53,218 nt of DNA from Patescibacteria group bacterium. GTDB lineage: Bacteria > Patescibacteriota > Gracilibacteria > UBA1369 > 2-02-FULL-48-14. Position 1 is the first letter of the stretch. Every line of letters starts with the position of its first letter. The DNA lies in the NCBI GenBank assembly GCA_018816805.1, contig JAHIVE010000030.1, positions 1 to 53,218 of the forward strand, written 5' to 3'. A program made the translations under genes and the position numbers. Below the pieces are notes generated by a model. That model saw only the letters and a list, made by a program, of their open reading frames with translations, was not told where the DNA came from and ran no database searches. This document shows, one piece after another, positions 1 through 9,061 of this stretch.

Positions 1-2
1 AA

Positions 3-248
3 GCTTGGAAAGGTCAAAAACTAGAAATTCCTGGGCTATCCGGATTAATTTCCAAAATTCCTTTAGAAATTTTTGTTTCAGACTTAGTTGATGCATCAAA
101 ACAAATTCAAGAAATTAAAGAGGCAAAAAGAATTCAATCCCTTCCAGCGGAGGAAATAAAAAAAGAAGAAACAATCCAAAACACACCAAATCAATCAAAT
201 ATTTCTATTAACCCTTCATTAAATGACAATAACACTAGAACAAATTAA
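3..248 (+). CDS. 3' end of an unidentified gene (5' truncated)
   Basis: An open frame enters from the left edge and stops with TAA at 246-248, giving about 81 C-terminal residues. It overlaps the start of tsf by 26 bp in another frame. The first part is apolar (PGLSGLISKIPLEIFVSDLV). It then becomes a charged, helix-like stretch (QIQEIKEAKRIQ) and ends in an Asn/Thr/Ser-rich low-complexity tail. I do not recognise the family. It is not ribosomal protein S2, which usually precedes tsf, because the conserved S2 C-terminal pattern is absent. The overlap suggests co-transcription with tsf. Most of the protein lies outside the window. Confidence 0.5.
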   Translation, partial: AWKGQKLEIPGLSGLISKIPLEIFVSDLVDASKQIQEIKEAKRIQSLPAEEIKKEETIQNTPNQSNISINPSLNDNNTRTN

Positions 249-984
249 AAATCTCAGAGAGAAAACAGGCGTTTCAACAATGGCTTGTAAAAAAGCTCTA
301 GAAGAATCAAATGGCGACGAAGAATTAGCCATTGAAATATTAAGAAAAAAGGGAGAAGCCTCAGCTGAAAAAAGATCCGACAGAACTACTGCCTTTGGAG
401 TTGTTGCTATAGCCTCAAAAGACAATAAATCAGCCATTATTTCTCTTGGTTGTGAGACAGATTTTGTTGCAAAAAACGATGACTTTATTGAGTCAGCTCA
501 AAAAATGGCTGAAAAACTTCTTGAAGAAGGAGAAGATACAGATCTGAGCGATCTATTAAGCGATTTGGGAATAAAAATGGGAGAAAAGATTGAGATCAAA
601 GACAAGAAGGTAGTCGAAGGTAAAAACGTAAACTCATATGTCCACTCAAATAATAAAATCGGCGTATTGGTTTCTCTTTCTGACGGTGACCAAGATCTAG
701 CAAAAGACATTGCTATGCATATTGCAGCTATGAATCCTACGGTTGTATCTCCTGAAGACGTGGATCAAAATCTTGTTGAAAAAGAAAAGGAAATTTGGAA
801 AGAACAACTTCTAAATGAAGGAAAACCTGAAAATATGCTTGAACAAATTATGAAAGGAAAAGAGAAGAAATTCAGAGAAGAAAATTCTCTTTTGACACAA
901 GCTTTTGTGAAAAATCCAGAACAACTAATTAAAGATCTACTCGGAGATTTTTCAATCAACGGTTTCTGGCGTTTTGAAGTATAA
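223..984 (+). CDS. tsf: Translation elongation factor Ts
   Basis: EF-Ts is the cytoplasmic nucleotide exchange factor that releases GDP from EF-Tu. The 253-residue product begins with the family UBA-like domain (ITLEQIKNLREKTG, then MACKKALEE) at about residues 3-40. It carries the diagnostic TDFVAKN motif near residue 80 that contacts EF-Tu, followed by the dimerisation-type core. The length is between that of short and long bacterial EF-Ts. The ATG at 223 gives the normal EF-Ts N-terminus even though it overlaps the preceding frame. ribBA begins 5 nt after the stop, so tsf and the riboflavin genes are probably one transcript. That is unusual, since rpsB is the common neighbour. Confidence 0.96.
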   Translation: MTITLEQIKNLREKTGVSTMACKKALEESNGDEELAIEILRKKGEASAEKRSDRTTAFGVVAIASKDNKSAIISLGCETDFVAKNDDFIESAQKMAEKLLEEGEDTDLSDLLSDLGIKMGEKIEIKDKKVVEGKNVNSYVHSNNKIGVLVSLSDGDQDLAKDIAMHIAAMNPTVVSPEDVDQNLVEKEKEIWKEQLLNEGKPENMLEQIMKGKEKKFREENSLLTQAFVKNPEQLIKDLLGDFSINGFWRFEV

Positions 985-989
985 ATACA

Positions 990-2192
990 ATGTTCAGCTC
1001 AATTGAGGATGCAATTTTAGAGATTAAAAACGGCAATATGATCATTGTCGTTGATGACGAAGATAGGGAAAATGAAGGCGATTTGATAATAGCTGCTGAA
1101 TTTGCTGACCCAGAAAAAATTAATTTCATGATGAAAGAAGCACGCGGATTGATCTGCGTGCCATTATCATCAAATATTGCAAAATCGCTAGATCTCAATT
1201 TATCAGATCAAAAATATGCCGACCACTCACAATGCAATTTTACAGCCTCTGTTGATTATAAAATTGGCACATCCACTGGCATTTCCGCACATGATAGATC
1301 AGCAACATGTAAAGCATTGGCATCATCGTCATCTAAAGCTAAAGATTTCTCTAGACCAGGTCATATTTTTCCAGTTCTTGCAAAAGACGGTTGTACACTT
1401 GTTAGGGCCGGTCACACTGAAGCCTCAATTGATCTAACAAAATTGGCGGGTCTAAATAATGCAGCTGTAATTTGCGAAATTATAAATGAAGATGGAACAA
1501 TGGCTCGACTCCCCGATCTTGAAAAATTCGCAAAAAAACATAACTTGAAAATGATCTCCATAAAAGATCTTATTTTCTTCAAGAGAATGAATGAAAAACT
1601 TGTTAAACGAGAAGTTGAAACAAACTTAGAAACTGAATTTGGAAACTTCAAAGTTGTCATTTTTTCAAATATTATTGATGCTTTTGAGCACATTGCACTT
1701 ATTTATGGGGACATCCAAAATAAAAAAGATGTTTTAGTTAGAGTCCATTCTGAATGCATGACTAGTGAGGTGTTTTCTTCTATTCATTGCGACTGCAAAG
1801 CACAACTTCATTCTGCAATGGATATTATTTCTAAAAATGGTTCAGGAGTAATTTTATACATGAGGCAAGAAGGTCGAGGTATTGGCTTAATAAATAAGCT
1901 TAAAGCCTACAATCTTCAACAAAATGAAGGTCTTGATACAGTTGAAGCTAATGAGAAATTAGGTTTTCAAGCCGACCTACGTGAATATGGAATTGGAGCA
2001 CAAATTCTTAAAGATCTAGGACTGACAACAATCAGACTTCTCACGAACAATCCAAAAAAAATTGTAGGTCTCGAAGGGCATTGCCTAAAAGTAACAAAAA
2101 GAATCCCAATTGAATTTGAAGCTCATTTTCACACAAAAAAATATCTAAAAACAAAAAAAGATAAATTAGGTCACCTTCTTTCGAGTGTCTAA
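990..2192 (+). CDS. ribBA: Bifunctional DHBP synthase / GTP cyclohydrolase II
   Basis: RibBA catalyses the two entry reactions of riboflavin synthesis. The RibB half makes 3,4-dihydroxy-2-butanone 4-phosphate from ribulose 5-phosphate, and the RibA half opens GTP. The RibB domain (about 1-200) has the acidic loop DDEDRENEGD at residues 22-31 and HTEASIDL. The RibA domain (about 205-395) has RVHSEC, the zinc ligands C256, C267 and C269, and RQEGRGIGL. At 400 residues it is full length for the fusion. It begins 5 nt after tsf and its 3' end overlaps ribD by 8 nt. There is no room upstream for an FMN riboswitch, so control at this site is not apparent. Confidence 0.97.
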   Translation: MFSSIEDAILEIKNGNMIIVVDDEDRENEGDLIIAAEFADPEKINFMMKEARGLICVPLSSNIAKSLDLNLSDQKYADHSQCNFTASVDYKIGTSTGISAHDRSATCKALASSSSKAKDFSRPGHIFPVLAKDGCTLVRAGHTEASIDLTKLAGLNNAAVICEIINEDGTMARLPDLEKFAKKHNLKMISIKDLIFFKRMNEKLVKREVETNLETEFGNFKVVIFSNIIDAFEHIALIYGDIQNKKDVLVRVHSECMTSEVFSSIHCDCKAQLHSAMDIISKNGSGVILYMRQEGRGIGLINKLKAYNLQQNEGLDTVEANEKLGFQADLREYGIGAQILKDLGLTTIRLLTNNPKKIVGLEGHCLKVTKRIPIEFEAHFHTKKYLKTKKDKLGHLLSSV

Positions 2193-3171
2193 TCCCAATG
2201 ATTTAATGAAACTTGCTCTGGAATTGGCTGGAAAAGGTCAAGGATGGGTTTCACCAAATCCCATGGTTGGAGCAATAATAATTAAAAATGGAAAAATTAT
2301 TGGGCAAGGATTTCATGAAAAATATGGTGAAAACCATGCTGAAATTAATGCCCTCAATTCGTGCAAAGCTTCACCTAAAAATGCTTCAATCTTTGTTACG
2401 CTGGAGCCATGTTGTCATTTTGGCAAAACGCCGCCTTGTACTCACGCAATTATTGAAAGTGGAATTGAAAAGGTTTTTATAGGTTTAAAAGATCCTTCTG
2501 AAAAAATATCAGGCAAAGGTATTGATGAGCTAAAAAAAGCAGGTATTAAAGTATTTTCTGGCTTTCTTGAAAATGAAATAAGAGAACAAAATATTCATTT
2601 CTTCACATTTCATGAAAAAAAAAGACCATTTATTTCACTAAAAGTTGCATTTAGTCAGGATGGAAAAATTTCTAGAGATAAATCTGAAAAAACACCCATC
2701 ACAAGTGAAGTAGCAAATATTTTCACTCACAAACTAAGACACGATCATCAAGCAATACTTGTTGGCGCCGGCACTGTAATTTCAGATAATCCTCATCTAG
2801 GTGTTAGATTAATCAAAGGAAGAGATCCTCTAAGAATTATACTATCAGGTTTAAGAGAAATTCCTAAAAAATCACAAATTTTCAGAAATGAAAATTTCTT
2901 AATTTTTCACAATAAAACAATTGTTGAAATTCTTGGTGCACTCTATGAAAAAAACGTTATCTCACTCTTAATCGAAGGCGGGCAAGAAGTATTTTCAAGT
3001 TTTATTAATGCGAAATGCATTGATAAACTATATTTAATATCATCACCTATCAAATTAGGTGAAAGTGCATATCCGTTTTTGAAAAAAAACATCAAACTTT
3101 CATTTTCTCAGGAAAATGTGCAACAATTAGGCAAAGATCATCTTATTGTCGCCACGCCAAAATGGGATTAA
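2185..3171 (+). CDS. ribD: Riboflavin biosynthesis deaminase/reductase RibD
   Basis: RibD deaminates the pyrimidine product of GTP cyclohydrolase II and reduces its ribose side chain. The N-terminal deaminase (about 1-145) shows SPNPMVGA, the zinc site H51-A-E53 and the C76/C85 pair in EPCCHFGKTPPC. The C-terminal reductase (about 150-325) shows FISLKVAFSQDGKI and GAGTVISDNPHL. The start is GTG at 2185, overlapping ribBA by 8 nt. An in-frame ATG at 2206 would remove only seven residues. The next gene overlaps its 3' end by 10 nt. RibE and RibH are not found next to it, so the pathway would have to be completed elsewhere in the genome. Confidence 0.95.
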   Translation: MSNPNDLMKLALELAGKGQGWVSPNPMVGAIIIKNGKIIGQGFHEKYGENHAEINALNSCKASPKNASIFVTLEPCCHFGKTPPCTHAIIESGIEKVFIGLKDPSEKISGKGIDELKKAGIKVFSGFLENEIREQNIHFFTFHEKKRPFISLKVAFSQDGKISRDKSEKTPITSEVANIFTHKLRHDHQAILVGAGTVISDNPHLGVRLIKGRDPLRIILSGLREIPKKSQIFRNENFLIFHNKTIVEILGALYEKNVISLLIEGGQEVFSSFINAKCIDKLYLISSPIKLGESAYPFLKKNIKLSFSQENVQQLGKDHLIVATPKWD

Positions 3172-3902
3172 AAAACTGGTTTTCATTCGTATTTATGAGC
3201 ATTTTTATTCCGAATAGCTTAAAAACTATGGAATGGAAAATGCTTAGACTTTTAAACCGTGACAGAAGGAAATATCGGATTCAAGCTCTTTTCATGCAAG
3301 ATGATTTGAGAAGAGTTGCTAGAGAACATAGCAAAGATATGGCTAAACTTGATTACTTTGAGCATAAAAATTGGCGGGGACAAACTCACGTGGATAGATT
3401 AATGGAGGCAAAAGTAACAGACACAGTCTCAGGTGAAAATCTAGCAAAAATTGGGGGTTATAATTACCCCGTTCACAGAGCTGAAATTGGTTTAATGAAC
3501 AGCCCAGGACACAGAGCAAATATTTTAAATAAACAATTCAATTGTGTTGGTATTGGAATTCATAAATCTGAAAACAAAATTTTCTATTTCACTCAAAATT
3601 TTGCTCTAAGAAAACTAATTTTTTTAAAAAAACCTAAAGAATCTATAAATATTCAAAAGGGATTGTTTCTTTATTTTAAACCCGTTGGCAAAGTTCAAAT
3701 GGGTGTGTACAGACTTCTTGACGCAAGTGGTGTTATTAAAGAGAAAGGCTTCCCAATTGAAAAAGGAAAGAACATGCTTAACATTCACTTCCCGGACATA
3801 GGTCATTATAAAATTGAGATCTTTTCAGGAGAAAAGGGGAAAATACAACTCAACTTATCAAATCAATTTAGTGTTCATGTAAAGAAGGGATGGTTTTTGT
3901 GA
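3162..3902 (+). CDS. CAP/SCP-domain (PR-1 fold) protein
   Basis: A 246-residue protein with a CAP (cysteine-rich secretory/antigen 5/PR-1) domain, a family usually found outside the membrane. A short apolar N-terminus (about 5-18) may be a signal or anchor. The CAP core (about 25-150) contains LLNRDRRK, the paired His segments REHSKDMA and FEHKNWRG, SGENLA, and NSPGHRANIL followed by VGIGI. These are the classic CAP signatures. The C-terminal 90 residues look beta-rich and are not recognised. It overlaps ribD by 10 nt, so it is translated from the same transcript without an obvious link to riboflavin. The TGA stop at 3900-3902 lies inside the convergent murJ 3' end, a 35-nt overlap. The substrate is unknown. 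Confidence 0.85.
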   Translation: MGLKNWFSFVFMSIFIPNSLKTMEWKMLRLLNRDRRKYRIQALFMQDDLRRVAREHSKDMAKLDYFEHKNWRGQTHVDRLMEAKVTDTVSGENLAKIGGYNYPVHRAEIGLMNSPGHRANILNKQFNCVGIGIHKSENKIFYFTQNFALRKLIFLKKPKESINIQKGLFLYFKPVGKVQMGVYRLLDASGVIKEKGFPIEKGKNMLNIHFPDIGHYKIEIFSGEKGKIQLNLSNQFSVHVKKGWFL

Positions 3903-5409
3903 TTTTAGATGCAAATATATACATAACAAAACCGATTCCCGCTGATACTGATAATTGAAAATATATATTCTCATTTAAGATTAAAGATGCTCCATAAACA
4001 ATAGCACCCATTATAGATCCATTTAAAAAAATGAATGTCATCTTTTTTAAATTAAAAAAATTAAGAGGACATACCTTCATCAATTTTGCAAAGAAAAGAA
4101 TTAATAAAACTGCATTGAAAAAAGAACTTACCAAAACTGATATGGCCAAAGCAAAAACTTCCAAATTATAAATTTGAGTCAAAACTAAACTTATAGAAAT
4201 ATTTAAACAAACTGCAAATAATGCAATTAAAACAGGAATCTTTGTTTGTTTCATTGCGTAAAATGATCTTGTAAAAAATGGAATAAAACTTTGAGCTATT
4301 GCTGCCCAAACAAAAATTCCAAGAGTAAGGATTGTCATTTGTGCATTTGATTCTGTAAATGCACCACCCTTTAGAATTAAATCAACAACAGGTTTTCTCA
4401 GAATAAATAATCCAAGCACAGCAGGAAATACCCAAAAAAATAATGTTTGAGTAGAAATTTTCATAGTTTTCAAAAAAGCAGACTTGTCTTCATCCAGAGC
4501 TTTTTCAGAGAGCGAAGCAAAAATTGCAACTGAAAAAGAAACAGCTACAACTCCATAGGGTAAACTTTGTAAATTCAAAGCATAGTTAAAAATAGAAATA
4601 CTGCCAATTCCAATCAATGAAGCAATTATTGTATCAATAAATGCACCAACCTGAGAAACCATCAAACCAAAGACTCTTGGTAATGTTAAATAAATAAACT
4701 TTCTAAAGCTTTTACCTTGCAAACTGAAAAACAACTTATATTTAAATCCAGTTGACATAGCTCCAGGAATTTGCACTAGAAAATGAAGTAATGCGCCAAT
4801 AACAACACCCCAAGCCAAAGCAAAAACACCATATTGGTTACCAAAAAATATTGCTGCCAAAATAATACTCAGATTATAAATAATTGGTGCCAATGCAATA
4901 CCAACAAATTTTTTATGTGCGTTTTCAACGCCTTGGAAAACACTGCTTAAACCTAAAAAAATAGGTGATAAGAGCATTATTCTGGTTAAAGCAACTGTTG
5001 TGGTTTTTACGGTTTCCTCAAGTCCCGGAGCAATTATTGGCACTACGTAAGGTGTAAATATCCAAAACAATACTGAAAAAACAATCAAAGCAAAAAGCAG
5101 AGTATTTAAGATTTGACTGGCAAACTTTGATGCCTGACTTTCATTATCATTTAAGATTTCAGTGTACAGAGGGATGAATGCAGCTGACATGGCTCCAAAA
5201 ATCAAAATTGTATAAAGAAAATCCGGAATCCTAAAAGCTGCAAAATATGCATCCAATGCAAAAATGCCACCTTTATCCCCTATTCCAAATATCCTAGAAA
5301 ACACACTATCTCTAAAAACTCCCAACACTCTACTTATAAGAGATGAACTTGCAAGTAGTAAAGCCCCAAAACCCACTATTGAAATTTTTTTTCTACCTGT
5401 TTTCTCCAT
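3868..5409 (-). CDS. murJ: Lipid II flippase MurJ (MviN family)
   Basis: MurJ moves lipid-linked peptidoglycan precursor across the cytoplasmic membrane. The 513-residue product has the family length and about 14 hydrophobic segments. The N-terminus has the MurJ pattern: SLISRVLGVFRDSVFSRIFG, then DAYFAAFRIPDFL and GAMSAAFIPLYTE. Conserved Arg, Asp and Glu residues lie in the first segments. It is divergent from the gene at 5501 and convergent with the CAP gene. The ATG at 5409 is the only sensible start. A TGATAGAAT extended -10 ends exactly 7 nt upstream, so the mRNA is probably leaderless. Confidence 0.95.
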   Translation of the reverse strand: MEKTGRKKISIVGFGALLLASSSLISRVLGVFRDSVFSRIFGIGDKGGIFALDAYFAAFRIPDFLYTILIFGAMSAAFIPLYTEILNDNESQASKFASQILNTLLFALIVFSVLFWIFTPYVVPIIAPGLEETVKTTTVALTRIMLLSPIFLGLSSVFQGVENAHKKFVGIALAPIIYNLSIILAAIFFGNQYGVFALAWGVVIGALLHFLVQIPGAMSTGFKYKLFFSLQGKSFRKFIYLTLPRVFGLMVSQVGAFIDTIIASLIGIGSISIFNYALNLQSLPYGVVAVSFSVAIFASLSEKALDEDKSAFLKTMKISTQTLFFWVFPAVLGLFILRKPVVDLILKGGAFTESNAQMTILTLGIFVWAAIAQSFIPFFTRSFYAMKQTKIPVLIALFAVCLNISISLVLTQIYNLEVFALAISVLVSSFFNAVLLILFFAKLMKVCPLNFFNLKKMTFIFLNGSIMGAIVYGASLILNENIYFQLSVSAGIGFVMYIFASKITKTIPSLHEH

Positions 5410-5415
5410 ATTTTC

Positions 5416-5444
5416 ATTCTATCAAATGATACGATCGATTTAAC
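5416..5444 (-). promoter_or_regulatory. murJ promoter
   Basis: On the minus strand the extended -10 TGA-TAGAAT has its hexamer at 5421-5416. A weak GTTAAA sits 17 bp further upstream (5444-5439). The predicted start of transcription falls on or beside the A of the murJ ATG at 5409, leaving no leader and no Shine-Dalgarno sequence. Confidence 0.6.
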
Positions 5445-5454
5445 CTGAAGAGCA

Positions 5455-5483
5455 TTGCATATAACCTTATTTTATGTTATAAT
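5455..5483 (+). promoter_or_regulatory. Promoter of the HEAT-repeat transporter-like gene
   Basis: TTGCAT (5455-5460), a 17-bp spacer and TATAAT (5478-5483) preceded by TGT make a near-consensus extended -10 promoter. Transcription should begin near 5490, about 11 nt before the TTG start codon at 5501. The same TTGCAT-17-TGT-hexamer layout recurs before the lipoprotein gene at 36771. Confidence 0.8.
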
Positions 5484-5500
5484 AAACGGATCGAATAACC

Positions 5501-7927
5501 TTGACCGAATTGCTAGCACAAAAAATTAATAAAATCTTTAACATCAACTCAAGAGAATGGCCCAGAATTTTTGTAGCTTGGGGAATGACATTTTTGGTTA
5601 GATTTGGTTTTATTATTGGTTGGACAATCCTTATTGCAACATTCTTAAGTAGAACAGGGATTGAACATCTTCCGGAATTATTTTTGACAAACGCACTTCT
5701 GGTAATGCTTGGAGCAATATTTTTCAGAAATTTTATTAGAAAAATTAAACTCGAATTACTGATTAGTTTAACCGTTTTAAGCGCCTCTGTGTTCATTCTA
5801 TTTTCAATGTTTTTTATATACACAAGTAGTTTCCTATTTTTTGGTTTTATTCTATTCAGTGAAGCTGTACTACTTGCACAATTAAATATCCTACTTTCTC
5901 TCTTTAACGAAGAACTTTTTAGTCCACTTGAAAGCCAACGAACCTTCCCCATTATTGATTCGGCTGAAACAATAGGAGGAATTTTTGGAGGTCTAGCATT
6001 AACATTTTTATCAAACAGTATTCCAGCTTACAAATTTTTACTTATTTGGGTTTTATCTCTTCTATTAATTCTTCCAATTGTTTTGAAATTCAACAGTAAA
6101 ACAATGGATACTCCCACAATACAAGATACCGAAGAAGAGGATGAAAATAAGCATGCAACAATAGTCCAAAGTATACATAAAATGAAAAAGGTTCCCTTTT
6201 TAAAAGGGCTTATGGTTGTAATTTTGCTTCAATGGGCAATAATGAATGTTGTTGAATTTCAATACACAAAAGCTATTCAACAAAATGTTTTTTCAACACA
6301 AGAGGAAACTTTACTTTCAGAAGAAAATTCAGGTGAAATAATGCTAGCAAGTGAAGTAACTGAAGAAACAAAACATTATGAACACGAATTTACAAAAAAA
6401 TTAGGTATATTGCAGGTAATCTTTAACGGAGGCGCATTATTCATTCAACTAATTTTGGCAAGTCGGATAATTGTTGGACTAGGAATTTCCTCAAGTCTAC
6501 TGCTTCACCCTATTGCAACATTATTTAATGTGCTGGGACTAACATTAAGATTTGGCTTTTTTACAGCTGCAATGACTAGAGGTAGTTTTGAACTTACATT
6601 CAATATTTTTAAAAATGCTTATCACTCCTCTTATTACGCCACTCCTCAAAAAATGAGAAGTGATATTAAAGAAGTTCTTGAAGGATTTATGAAACCATTT
6701 GGTGCAATTATTGGTACTCTTTTTATCATTCTTCTTTTTTCTCAAACACGTGGGATAGACCAAACGCTAAGTATAAACATTGGATTAGTAACAATGACTG
6801 TAATTATGATTATCTGCACCAGTAAACTTTCTAAAAGTTACACAAAAATGTCGGAGCAAAATCTAACCAGCAAATTAGATCTCCCAACTCGTATAAATGC
6901 AGTAGAGATTCTTTCACAAAACGGTCACGAAAATCAAACCCCTTCCCTAATAAAAATTCTAAAAAGAAAAAATGAACCTGATGTAATTAAAGAAGCAATA
7001 ATTAAAACACTAGGTTCAAGACAAAATTTAGAATCAATTGGCGCAATATTGGAAATGCTTCAGGATAAGAACGATAACCTGCGTTTATCTGCAATTCGTG
7101 CACTCGCCAACTTTGAAGATCTAAAGAAACAAATTATGAATCAATCTTTCACGCGATATGAAGTAATTGAAACTTTAAAAACTACCATTCACAAAGAAGA
7201 AAACGAGTATATCAGAGAAAAACTTGTTAAAACATTTTATAAATTTTCACCTGATGAAGTTGTGGCATATCTGATTAGTGAAATCAAAAATGATTGCCCA
7301 AAAAAAGCAAATTTTATCAGAATGTTCAAACTCTTTCCTGATCCAAACATCAAGCATTTTATTGGAAAATTTTTAAAAGATAAAAATGTAGACTTAAAAT
7401 GCGCTGCAATCATTGCTCTCTGGCAATTTAAAAATCATAGAACTGAATTAGAACACCATTTGACACAACAAATGGAAAGCAATAAACCTGAAATATTGAT
7501 GAAAGCAATAGAAACAGCAGGAATTATTCAATATAAAGTAGCAAGAAACAAAATCAGAAAACTTTCATACAGCCATGATCAAAAAATAAAAAATGCGGCA
7601 ATAATGGCGCTTGCTCAAATGGAAGACGAAAAAGTTATTCCAAGAATGATACAAACATTTCTTGACGATCAACATGAGTGGTATGAAAAAACTCACTATA
7701 TTATTGAAAGCTTACCTAAAAAAATTGGTGAAAAAATAAAAAACACATTACAACTTCATATTTCTGATAAAATAAGCGAGATTCTACTTCATACCTCTCC
7801 CACTCTTGAAGAACTCAGTCCCGACACAATTTCCTATTTAATAAAATTGTACGAAAGAATAGGAGCGCATCACGAAATACAAAAAATTCAAAAGATTCTT
7901 GCAAGTTCTTCCTCTCAGAAAATATAA
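5501..7927 (+). CDS. Multi-pass transporter-like protein with C-terminal HEAT repeats
   Basis: An 808-residue membrane protein. Residues 1 to about 435 hold some ten to twelve hydrophobic segments and recall the ATP:ADP-translocase/MFS-like proteins (Npt1/Npt2 type). A charged loop near 200-290 includes EDTEEEDENKHAT-like sequence. The C-terminal part (about 450-800) is soluble and built from HEAT-like helical pairs such as LIKILKRKNEPDVIKEAI, LRLSAIRALANFED and IKNAAIMALAQMED. The start is TTG at 5501, supported by the promoter spacing. The SpoIIE phosphatase follows after 9 nt, so both are probably one operon. The transported substrate cannot be told from the sequence, and the membrane half might act as a receptor rather than a carrier. 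Confidence 0.7.
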   Translation: MTELLAQKINKIFNINSREWPRIFVAWGMTFLVRFGFIIGWTILIATFLSRTGIEHLPELFLTNALLVMLGAIFFRNFIRKIKLELLISLTVLSASVFILFSMFFIYTSSFLFFGFILFSEAVLLAQLNILLSLFNEELFSPLESQRTFPIIDSAETIGGIFGGLALTFLSNSIPAYKFLLIWVLSLLLILPIVLKFNSKTMDTPTIQDTEEEDENKHATIVQSIHKMKKVPFLKGLMVVILLQWAIMNVVEFQYTKAIQQNVFSTQEETLLSEENSGEIMLASEVTEETKHYEHEFTKKLGILQVIFNGGALFIQLILASRIIVGLGISSSLLLHPIATLFNVLGLTLRFGFFTAAMTRGSFELTFNIFKNAYHSSYYATPQKMRSDIKEVLEGFMKPFGAIIGTLFIILLFSQTRGIDQTLSINIGLVTMTVIMIICTSKLSKSYTKMSEQNLTSKLDLPTRINAVEILSQNGHENQTPSLIKILKRKNEPDVIKEAIIKTLGSRQNLESIGAILEMLQDKNDNLRLSAIRALANFEDLKKQIMNQSFTRYEVIETLKTTIHKEENEYIREKLVKTFYKFSPDEVVAYLISEIKNDCPKKANFIRMFKLFPDPNIKHFIGKFLKDKNVDLKCAAIIALWQFKNHRTELEHHLTQQMESNKPEILMKAIETAGIIQYKVARNKIRKLSYSHDQKIKNAAIMALAQMEDEKVIPRMIQTFLDDQHEWYEKTHYIIESLPKKIGEKIKNTLQLHISDKISEILLHTSPTLEELSPDTISYLIKLYERIGAHHEIQKIQKILASSSSQKI

Positions 7928-7936
7928 TTCAGATAA

Positions 7937-9061
7937 ATGTCATTTCTACGCCAAAAAATTATTTTCACTCTGGCTTTAAACACAGTATTACTGGGCTTGA
8001 TTTCTTTTGGATTAGCTTACACATCCAGTTTTTTTAGGTCAGATTTGATAATTCAACTTTCAATTGGGCTTGGATTCTTTTGTTTATCTGAAATTTTTCT
8101 ATTATTACTGAAAATAAATCATCCATTGAAAATTGTAACGAACGAAATGAAAGCTCTTCTTACAGGCAAAACATACAAGAAAATAATGACATCAAAGCGT
8201 AATGAGATTGGGATTCTGGCTCATTTTTTTAACGAAATAACAAAAAACCTAGAAAATATTTCATCAGATGTAAAGGAACATCAAAGAATCAAAAAAGAGC
8301 TCAATACAGCTCAGAAAATTCAAAGAGATTTACTCCCTGAAAAATCACCCTCAATTCCATTTTTAGATATTGTTGCAAAAACCCGACCAGCTTCTGAAAT
8401 CGGTGGCGATACATTTAATTTCTTCCCAGGTGAAAAACGTTCACTAATCTATATTGGCGACTCAACAGGACACGGCATTCCTGCGGGAATAATAATGATT
8501 ATGGTTGATACACTCATTACTACATTCATAAATATGTTCCCCTCTCCAGTAGAGGTAATGACCAAACTAAACAAATATCTTAAACCACATCTCCAAAAAA
8601 CAATGTTTATGACTATGATCTTGCTAGATTGGGATCATAATTCAAAAATGAAATGGGTTGGTGCTGGTCATGAACATGTAATTGTTGCCAGAACAAATGA
8701 AAGTAAAGTTACATCTACAAGATCTGGAGGTATTGCAATTGGTATGCTCGCAGATAACTCAGCATTAGTTAAAGAGCAAGAAGTAATTCTTAATGAAGAC
8801 GACTTTGTTATTTTATTTTCAGATGGAATTGTAGAAGCAAAAAATGTAATGGGGGAAATCTATGGTTTAGAAAGGCTTGAATTGGTTATAAAAAAATCCA
8901 TTACTTCACAAATTACCTCACAAGAACTATTCGATAAAATTGCTATTGATGTTGGACGTTTCATGGAAGGTCATTTCCAAGAAGATGATATGACTTTAAT
9001 AGTCATCAAAAAAACTTCTCATGAGGTGACTACAAAGCTTGATACTAGCTGGACTAACTAA
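7937..9061 (+). CDS. Membrane-bound SpoIIE/RsbU-type serine phosphatase
   Basis: A 374-residue PP2C-like phosphatase of the SpoIIE/RsbU class, which dephosphorylates Ser or Thr on regulatory proteins such as anti-sigma antagonists. Two N-terminal transmembrane segments (about 8-28 and 33-55) lead into a HAMP-like linker and a short coiled coil. The catalytic domain starts near residue 125 with AQKIQRDLLPE. Metal-site motifs are EIGGDTFNFF, IGDSTGHGIPAG, GAGHEHV, LFSDGIVEA and EDDMTLIVI. It follows the HEAT transporter gene by 9 nt, which suggests a joint signalling role. Its 3' end overlaps the convergent ligase-peptidase gene by 8 nt. No partner kinase or STAS protein lies nearby. Confidence 0.88.
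   Translation: MSFLRQKIIFTLALNTVLLGLISFGLAYTSSFFRSDLIIQLSIGLGFFCLSEIFLLLLKINHPLKIVTNEMKALLTGKTYKKIMTSKRNEIGILAHFFNEITKNLENISSDVKEHQRIKKELNTAQKIQRDLLPEKSPSIPFLDIVAKTRPASEIGGDTFNFFPGEKRSLIYIGDSTGHGIPAGIIMIMVDTLITTFINMFPSPVEVMTKLNKYLKPHLQKTMFMTMILLDWDHNSKMKWVGAGHEHVIVARTNESKVTSTRSGGIAIGMLADNSALVKEQEVILNEDDFVILFSDGIVEAKNVMGEIYGLERLELVIKKSITSQITSQELFDKIAIDVGRFMEGHFQEDDMTLIVIKKTSHEVTTKLDTSWTN

Noticed and set aside
984..989. FMN riboswitch before ribBA
   Set aside because: The gap to tsf is only 5 nt and no RFN-type sequence is visible in the tsf end.
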